Origin: an uncultured Planctomycetaceae bacterium | GTDB lineage: Bacteria > Planctomycetota > Planctomycetia > Pirellulales > Pirellulaceae | Assembly: GCA_903927685.1 (NCBI GenBank) | Contig: CAIYOB010000398.1 | Span: forward strand, 1-16,923 | Length of the DNA: 16,923 nucleotides | Reading direction: 5' to 3' | In this document: one piece after another, positions 12,491 to 16,923 of the stretch | Position numbering within the stretch: position 1 is the first letter of the stretch | How the letters are laid out: every line of letters begins with the position of its first letter | Made by a program: the position numbers and the translations under genes | Notes under the pieces: generated by a model | What the model was told of the DNA's origin: nothing | What the model saw: only the letters and a program-made list of their open reading frames with translations | The model's database searches: none

Positions 12491-14911
12491 TCACGGCGTG
12501 GCTTCGAGCGTCAGGGCGCCCTGCCCACCCACGCGGCTGCCCAGCAGCTGCAGTTCGCGAATCTCGCCGCGGAACTGGCGGTCCAATCCAAAGCCCTGCA
12601 TCGTGCTGTTGAAGTTGCCGATGGCCAACGGGCCAATATCCGCGTCCACGGGGCCGGCGCGGTACGAGGTCTTGCGGTCCAGCTTGACGTCGGCCTTGCC
12701 CGGTGCATCCAGCGGCGGGCTGAAATACCAACCCACGTTGTCGGCCGACCGGGTCGCATCGTAGGCAACGGCAAAGAACGTCCACTTGCCGACCTGTAGC
12801 CGGCCCGGCGAACTGTCGTTCTGAACGGAGTCGGGCCACTGGTTCACGGCCAACCGCAGCCGGCCGTCTGCGTGGCAGACGAGGTCGATGCCGGAGCGGT
12901 CTTTGTTCAGGCAAAAGACGATCCGGTTTCCACCGCTGCCGGTCTGGAGGCTGGCCGGCTTGAGCCAGCCAAGGATGGTGAACGAGCGCAGGCCGCGGAG
13001 GTCTTCCAGCGCTCCATCGCCGGCCTGGACCCAGCCCCAGGGCGCACCGTCGGGCAGGTCGAGCGAGCCGCTGTCGGTTCGCCGTGCGGTGCCGTGCAGC
13101 GTCAGCGACGGACTCTCGCCCTGGGCGACGCCGGCACGCACGATCGGGTCACGGGTCGTCCGATCCACGGCGATTTGCACAGACGTGCGGGCGCTACCGC
13201 CGTCGGCGTCCGTCACGGTCAGGGTGACCGAGTAGAGTCCGGGCTTGGCGAATACGTGGGTCGGGTTGGGCTCGTCGCTCGCTGCATCGTCGCCGAAATC
13301 CCAACGCTGCTGGCCGTCGCCGCTGCTGCCGAATTGCACCGTCAGGGGCGCGATGCCCTCCGTGACTGAGGCGGTGAGTCGGGCCTCGGGCCGGAGTTTT
13401 TCGCCGGGCCGGTACGGTGTGAAGCGAAATGCCATGTCGGGTTGGGGCGCCGCAACGCTGAATTCGCCAGCCGGCGCCGTGCCTACGGGCGTAATCGTCA
13501 TCTCCCACGGGTCGACGGCGTCCAGCTTGTAGGGGAGATTGCCCGCCAGGGTCAGCGTGTGGTTTCGCTGGTCCGAGCAATACAGCAGGTAGTACGCGCC
13601 GGGTTTGGCCAGCAGGAAACGCCCCTGGTCATCGCCCAGCGGCCGGAGTTCGTGGAAGGCCGGGGCCTGGGACATGAAGTCCTTCAGCCACTGGATGCGC
13701 TGCGGGCTCTGGCCGTGCAGGACGCCGCCCTTGGACCACCAGAGGATGTCTTGGGGGTGCAGGTAGGTTTCGCCGTGGCCGACGTAGCAGCCGCGGAGCG
13801 TGCCGAGCCAGAACCGCTGGACCATCTCGCGCGCCGTGAGATTGCCCCAGCCCTCCGAGATATTCCCCTCGTATTTGCACTCGTCGTAAATCACCGGCTT
13901 GCGATACTGGGTGCGGAAACGCACCCCGCCGTTCATGTCCGAGGTCTGCAGACTGGCATGTGTGACCCACACCTTGGTGTGGTCGTACCACTGGCTGCCG
14001 TTGTGAATGCCGCGCAGCCGCTGGTGCGGGTCTTCGTTCTGGAGGATCGAAAAGAACCGGTCCCAGTCCTCCCATTGCTTGTTGCCTCGATGACCGGCCG
14101 GCCGATTGGTCATAAAGTCGTACTCGTTGGCCAACGACCACCAGACATTTCGGAAGGCGGAGAGGCGAGCAATGCAGTAACGCAGATAGCGGTCGTCCTC
14201 GGCGTCGCTCATGTCGGCGAATCCCCAGCGGTCGTAGGGATGCCACAGGATGATGTCGGCCTCGATGCCGAGTTTCTGCAGGTCCAGGATGCGCTGCTCG
14301 AAATGCCGCCAGAAGACGGGATCCGGCCGGCTGAAGTCGAACTTGCCGTCGGCTCCCTTCTGAAAAGCGAACCGTTCCGGTTCGTTCTTGTTGGCGACGT
14401 AGTAACTCTTGGGAAAAACGCAGAAGCGGATCTTGTTGAACGGCGCGGCGGCGAGCGTCTTGAGGGTTTGCTCCTGAAGCTCGCGCGGCTGATGCACCCA
14501 GGCGTAACAGGTGGTGCCGAACTGATGATAGGGCGAGCCATCGGCGTACCGTAGATAGAACGTCTCGAACACCTGCACCGGTCCGTGGTTGTGTCCCGAC
14601 GGCGGCCCGGCGGTCAACGAGCCGCTCGTGCCGGTCAGTTCCGGCCGATTGCTGCGAGTTTCGTACTGCCAGGACCCCTGCGCCGGCGGCGAGAAGCGGA
14701 CTTTGTAGACGCCGTCCCCGTCGTAAAAGCCGGGCACCGTGACGCGCTGGTCGCCCTGGCGGAACGTGGCCGACCATTGGACGTCGCAATAGGGGTTGCC
14801 CGCCGTTGGGCCGGGGAGGGTAAGCTCAAACACGTCCCAGCGTTCGATCGCGGACGCGGAGCGGGCGCTGCTCAAGGCAGCGACCAGCAGGACAAGGATT
14901 TTGGCATTCAT
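12491..14911 (-). CDS. Secreted DUF5060/DUF5605-type glycoside hydrolase with PKD and LamG-like domains
   Basis: 806 residues from the ATG at 14911, which gives a clean signal peptide (MNAKILVLLVAALSS, cut near residue 21). An in-frame ATG at 15040 would only add a charged leader. Residues 24-101 resemble DUF5060 (ERWDVFELTL, GFYDGDGVYKVRFSPP). Residues 112-425 form a TIM-barrel hydrolase of the DUF4038/cellulase-superfamily kind, with ILWHPYDRWGF (221-231), WSLANEYDFM (258-267; Glu263 the likely acid/base) and VIYDECKYEGN (340-350; Glu344 the likely nucleophile). Residues 430-498 resemble DUF5605 (DPWEMTITPVG). A PKD domain follows (about 512-582, WDFGDD and HVFAKPGLYSVTLTV), then a LamG/concanavalin-like domain (about 600-792, FTILGWLKPAS and FRGEIRELQLL). 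The substrate is unknown, presumably a plant or algal polysaccharide. The gene ends 44 bases before the DUF4091 gene, suggesting one transcript. A GAGG motif lies 12 bases upstream, a rather wide spacing. Confidence 0.9.
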   Translation of the reverse strand: MNAKILVLLVAALSSARSASAIERWDVFELTLPGPTAGNPYCDVQWSATFRQGDQRVTVPGFYDGDGVYKVRFSPPAQGSWQYETRSNRPELTGTSGSLTAGPPSGHNHGPVQVFETFYLRYADGSPYHQFGTTCYAWVHQPRELQEQTLKTLAAAPFNKIRFCVFPKSYYVANKNEPERFAFQKGADGKFDFSRPDPVFWRHFEQRILDLQKLGIEADIILWHPYDRWGFADMSDAEDDRYLRYCIARLSAFRNVWWSLANEYDFMTNRPAGHRGNKQWEDWDRFFSILQNEDPHQRLRGIHNGSQWYDHTKVWVTHASLQTSDMNGGVRFRTQYRKPVIYDECKYEGNISEGWGNLTAREMVQRFWLGTLRGCYVGHGETYLHPQDILWWSKGGVLHGQSPQRIQWLKDFMSQAPAFHELRPLGDDQGRFLLAKPGAYYLLYCSDQRNHTLTLAGNLPYKLDAVDPWEMTITPVGTAPAGEFSVAAPQPDMAFRFTPYRPGEKLRPEARLTASVTEGIAPLTVQFGSSGDGQQRWDFGDDAASDEPNPTHVFAKPGLYSVTLTVTDADGGSARTSVQIAVDRTTRDPIVRAGVAQGESPSLTLHGTARRTDSGSLDLPDGAPWGWVQAGDGALEDLRGLRSFTILGWLKPASLQTGSGGNRIVFCLNKDRSGIDLVCHADGRLRLAVNQWPDSVQNDSSPGRLQVGKWTFFAVAYDATRSADNVGWYFSPPLDAPGKADVKLDRKTSYRAGPVDADIGPLAIGNFNSTMQGFGLDRQFRGEIRELQLLGSRVGGQGALTLEATP

Positions 14912-14986
14912 GCTCTTAACATTCCTCGCGAGTAGCGTCAGGAGTCTTTCCTCCAGTGCCCGTTGTGTCGCCATTGTCTCACAACG

Positions 14987-15016
14987 ATTCCCGATTTGCT
15001 TCCTTGAAACGGGAAT
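14987..15016. promoter_or_regulatory. Perfect 7-base inverted repeat upstream of the hydrolase gene
   Basis: ATTCCCG and its exact complement CGGGAAT are separated by 16 bases, so the half-sites lie 23 bp apart centre to centre, about two helical turns. The element is 76 bases upstream of the hydrolase start and could be an operator for a dimeric regulator. The 16-base loop makes a strong RNA hairpin less likely. Function is inferred from position only. Confidence 0.3.
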
Positions 15017-15236
15017 TTTCTTGCGGGATACGAAGGTCATTGAACCTGCTGGAGAGCGCAGCCCGATTGCGGCGTCTCGCGCTCCGCACTGCGGCCGACT
15101 TGCCGCGGCGTTTGAGGCGGAAATCGCCAGCCGTCGTGGACCAACGGCACTTGAGCCGGGCGGAGCAGATGGCTTGTTTCATCGCCCAGAGCTTCGGCTC
15201 ACTCAGCCGTTTCAATGAGGCTTGCCTGGCCGCCGG

Positions 15237-15341
15237 TCACCGGGGAATGCGGATCAAGGCTAGCCGCTCCACGCTGGCAGGGTCGAGCGAGAAATAGGCG
15301 GTCTCCCAGCGGACCAACTTGTCCGCGGTTTCTTTCTTCAT
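15237..15341 (-). CDS. Possible 34-residue small protein or 5' fragment of a decayed gene
   Basis: The frame starts MKKETADKLVRWETAYFSLD and ends RIPR before a TGA. About 27 of 33 third codon positions are G or C, like the real genes around it, and the composition (charged start, W, Y, F spread through) is protein-like. No strong ribosome binding site precedes the ATG (GAG 7 bases upstream). I recognise no family. It may be a genuine microprotein, the intact front of a broken gene, or chance. Confidence 0.25.
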   Translation of the reverse strand: MKKETADKLVRWETAYFSLDPASVERLALIRIPR

Positions 15342-15429
15342 TTTGCCACTCGACGCATTCTACCAGCCCCGCGCAGGCGACACGATGAAAGGGGCTGCAG
15401 GAGACGTCGCCTCAATCACTCGCCCCCCG

Positions 15430-15582
15430 TCAAAGATGGTGCTCTGATTCAATAAGCGGTAGCGTCTTGTAGTACGGAGCGGTGCCCTTCAACCAGGCGG
15501 TATCGATTGCACCGGGATCGGCCGCGCGGGACATGATCGCATGGCCGCTCGCATGGCCCGTCGCGGCGGCCGGTACCGTGAT
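15430..15582 (-). pseudogene. Possible C-terminal remnant of an unrecognised gene
   Basis: A 50-codon minus-strand frame between a TAG at 15583-15585 and a TGA at 15430-15432. The translation includes DPGAIDTAWLKGTAPYYKTL and ends IESEHHL, which reads like the natural end of a globular protein. There is no good start; an internal ATG at 15534 lacks a ribosome binding site. It is best read as a leftover of a gene whose upstream part has been lost where the propeller gene now begins. The family was not identified. Confidence 0.25.
15537..15558. repeat. 10-base direct repeat, 12-base period
   Basis: TCGCATGGCC occurs twice with a 2-base spacer (15537-15546 and 15549-15558). It lies about 25 bases upstream of the -10-like box and inside the possible remnant frame, where it encodes a G-H-A-S-G-H-A stretch. 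It could be a pair of regulator half-sites or a chance coding repeat. Confidence 0.4.
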
Positions 15583-15583
15583 C

Positions 15584-15589
15584 TATACT
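15584..15589 (+). promoter_or_regulatory. -10-like box before the propeller gene
   Basis: TATACT matches the sigma-70 -10 consensus at five of six positions and stands out in GC-rich surroundings. Transcription from here would give a leader of about 70 bases to the chosen start at 15664. No -35-like hexamer was found 16-18 bases upstream, so support is weak. Confidence 0.25.
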
Positions 15590-15663
15590 GAGAGCCGGCT
15601 CCGACCAGCCAGATGAACACAGCCATGACATTTCCGCCACCTTCCAGCACAGAGAACCGCACG

Positions 15664-16905
15664 ATGGCGTGCCCCGCAAACGCGTCACTCTTCCGCCTGC
15701 CCGGCGTTCTGGCAATCGTTCTCGCGTCAGGTCTGAACGCGTCGAGTCAGGACAAGTCAGCCACGGATTGGCCGTGCTGGCGAGGCCCGGATCACACGGG
15801 GCTCTCCTCGGAGGCCGGCTGGAACCGATCCTGGCTCGCCGCCGGTCCCGGGATTCTCTGGAAAGCGTCCGTGGGCAACGGATTCTCGTCGCTCGCCGTC
15901 GTCGGCAATCGAGTGTACACGATGGGCAACAGCAACGACGTCGACACCGTCTTTTGCCTGGATGCCGAGACGGGGAATGTCCGCTGGCGGCATGCCTACC
16001 CCTGCCCGTTGACGCCGCTTTCCTACGAAGGCGGTCCCAGTGCCACGCCTGCCGCTGACGGCGATCGGCTCTACACGCTCAGCAAGTCCGGGCACGTGTT
16101 CTGCCTCGACGCGATGACCGGCGAAGCGGTCTGGTCCAAGAAATTCGATCCGGCACCGCGGCAAGAGGGGGACTACTCGGTCGACTGGGGCTACGCCGCC
16201 TCGCCGCTGGTGCTGGGCGATAAGCTCGTCCTGAGCGTCGGCCGGGCCGGCATGGTCCTGAACAAGGAGACCGGGCAGCCGATCTGGGACAACGGCCCCG
16301 GCCGCCCCGGATACTCGTCTCCCGTGCCGTTTACCTTGGGCGGACGGCAGGGCCTGGCACTGCTCGTCGCCCGTGGCGTGGTGGCCGTCGAGGCCGATTC
16401 GGGCAGACTCCTGTGGACCATTCCCTGGCGGACCACCTGGGACCAGAACGCCCCCGATGTGCTCGTGTCCGAGGGACGCCTATTTGTCTCCACCGGGCAC
16501 GGCGTGGGCTGTGCGCTCTACGACATCACCGGCGGAACGCCTCGGGAAATCTGGCGGAACAAGAACCTAAAGAGTGAGCTGAGCAGTCCCGTGCTCTGGA
16601 AGGAGTACGTGTACGGTTTTGACGGCAATCGGTTGGTCTGTGTCGCCTGGGCGACAGGCCAGCGGCAATGGTCCGAGGCGGGGCTGGGCCGGGGCTCACT
16701 GATCTTGGCGGACGGACACCTGATCGCCCTGGGCGACCGGGGAAAGCTCGTCTTGGCACCGGCCCGCGGCGAGGGCTTTCAGGCATTGGGAACGCTGCAA
16801 CTGCCCGCCGAGGGGCGTTACTGGACCGCTCCGGCGTTTTCCGGCGGACGGCTCTTCGTCCGAAATGCCGTCGGCGATGTGTTCTGTGTCGATGTGCGAC
16901 AGTAG
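15664..16905 (+). CDS. Secreted PQQ-like beta-propeller repeat protein
   Basis: 413 residues from the ATG at 15664. This start puts a short leader (MACPANASLFR) directly before the hydrophobic LPGVLAIVLASGL, giving a signal peptide cut near the SSQ site; in-frame ATGs at 15613 and 15625 are alternatives without better ribosome binding sites. The mature protein opens with DWPCWRGPDHTG, a planctomycete hallmark (usually D-W-P-Q-W-R-G-P), followed by propeller blades with V-V-G-N-R-V-Y-T, V-F-C-L-D-A-E-T-G-N-V-R-W, H-V-F-C-L-D-A-M-T-G-E-A-V-W, VVAVEADSGRLLW and the closing VGDVFCVDVRQ. The fold resembles BamB and quinoprotein dehydrogenases. No haem motif (CxxCH) or quinone-site signature was noted, so enzyme activity is not supported. 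It probably acts in the periplasm or at the surface as a scaffold or binding protein. It is transcribed away from the hydrolase operon. Confidence 0.9.
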   Translation: MACPANASLFRLPGVLAIVLASGLNASSQDKSATDWPCWRGPDHTGLSSEAGWNRSWLAAGPGILWKASVGNGFSSLAVVGNRVYTMGNSNDVDTVFCLDAETGNVRWRHAYPCPLTPLSYEGGPSATPAADGDRLYTLSKSGHVFCLDAMTGEAVWSKKFDPAPRQEGDYSVDWGYAASPLVLGDKLVLSVGRAGMVLNKETGQPIWDNGPGRPGYSSPVPFTLGGRQGLALLVARGVVAVEADSGRLLWTIPWRTTWDQNAPDVLVSEGRLFVSTGHGVGCALYDITGGTPREIWRNKNLKSELSSPVLWKEYVYGFDGNRLVCVAWATGQRQWSEAGLGRGSLILADGHLIALGDRGKLVLAPARGEGFQALGTLQLPAEGRYWTAPAFSGGRLFVRNAVGDVFCVDVRQ

Positions 16906-16923
16906 CGGCGGGACAACCCGCTC

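Larger units (their letters stand above)
14912..15663. other. Divergent intergenic region with no confident gene
   Basis: About 750 bases between the divergent hydrolase and propeller genes. It holds an inverted repeat near the hydrolase start, two short minus-strand frames with codon-like composition, a 10-base direct repeat and one -10-like box, each listed separately. Plus-strand open frames here give no recognisable protein. Promoters for both flanking genes are expected here, but I could not find a convincing -35/-10 pair for either. Confidence 0.6.

Noticed and set aside
12447..12914. N-terminal extension of the DUF4091 gene up to 12914
   Set aside because: The extra part overlaps the end of the hydrolase gene in another frame, is Arg/Pro-rich as expected of a shadow frame, and would bury the signal peptide.
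10950..14554. Long plus-strand frames opposite the two minus-strand genes (10950-12764 and 13442-14554)
   Set aside because: They lie antisense to genes with signal peptides and recognised domains, and they show no family motifs.
14912..15040. Extension of the hydrolase start to 15040
   Set aside because: It adds 43 charged residues before an otherwise clean signal peptide; the ATG at 14911 is the sensible start.
15091..15106. Small hairpin GCGGC / GCCGC
   Set aside because: A five-base GC stem is expected often in DNA of this composition, and no T-run follows.
14956..15297. Plus-strand frame of 113 codons in the intergenic region
   Set aside because: Arg/Ser/Ala-rich translation with no motif and no ribosome binding site; it overlaps the more protein-like minus-strand frame.

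Overview
The window looks like a piece of a high-GC planctomycete genome (Planctomycetota, probably Pirellulales-like). No marker gene is present, so this rests on gene content. The clues are a giant calcium-binding repeat protein with a C-terminal type I dockerin, a secreted PQQ-type beta-propeller protein that opens with a D-W-P-x-W-R-G-P motif, and multidomain secreted glycoside hydrolases. G and C make up roughly two thirds of the bases and dominate third codon positions. I saw no rRNA, tRNA, CRISPR array or insertion sequence.

Layout. Positions 1-10911 (+) are one open frame, cut off at the left edge, for a surface or extracellular protein of more than 3,636 residues. From left to right its visible part holds: five dispersed copies of an ~80-90 residue beta-rich module beginning G-L-G-M/L; a duplicated QERG segment; a Y-L-G-G-E-P motif array; a core of the type found in planctomycete LEPR-XLL-class giant proteins; two Calx-beta-like domains, the second split by a ~92-residue insert; a long run of RTX-type Gly/Asp repeats broken by spacers; a dockerin with two intact calcium loops; and an acidic tail. 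Only two cysteines were seen, 21 residues apart.

Facing it, with 47 bases between the stop codons, is a minus-strand pair reading 14911->12491 and then 12446->10959, with a 43-44 base gap: a probable two-gene operon. The first gene encodes a secreted DUF5060/DUF5605-type glycoside hydrolase with a PKD domain and a LamG-like domain. The second encodes a secreted protein with a jelly-roll-like N-terminus and only the C-terminal part of a DUF4091/GH123-like domain. The catalytic middle of the family seems to be missing, which is the clearest oddity among the smaller genes.

A ~750-base stretch (14912-15663) separates this pair from the divergent propeller gene (15664-16905, +). It holds an inverted repeat close to the hydrolase start, a 10-base direct repeat, a possible -10 box, and two short minus-strand frames that look like small genes or remnants of a decayed gene.

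Taken together, the window suggests an outward-facing carbohydrate-processing locus: secreted hydrolases, a propeller protein, and an enormous calcium-stiffened dockerin protein. Any functional link between the giant protein and the hydrolases is inference from proximity. No cohesin partner or secretion apparatus is encoded here.
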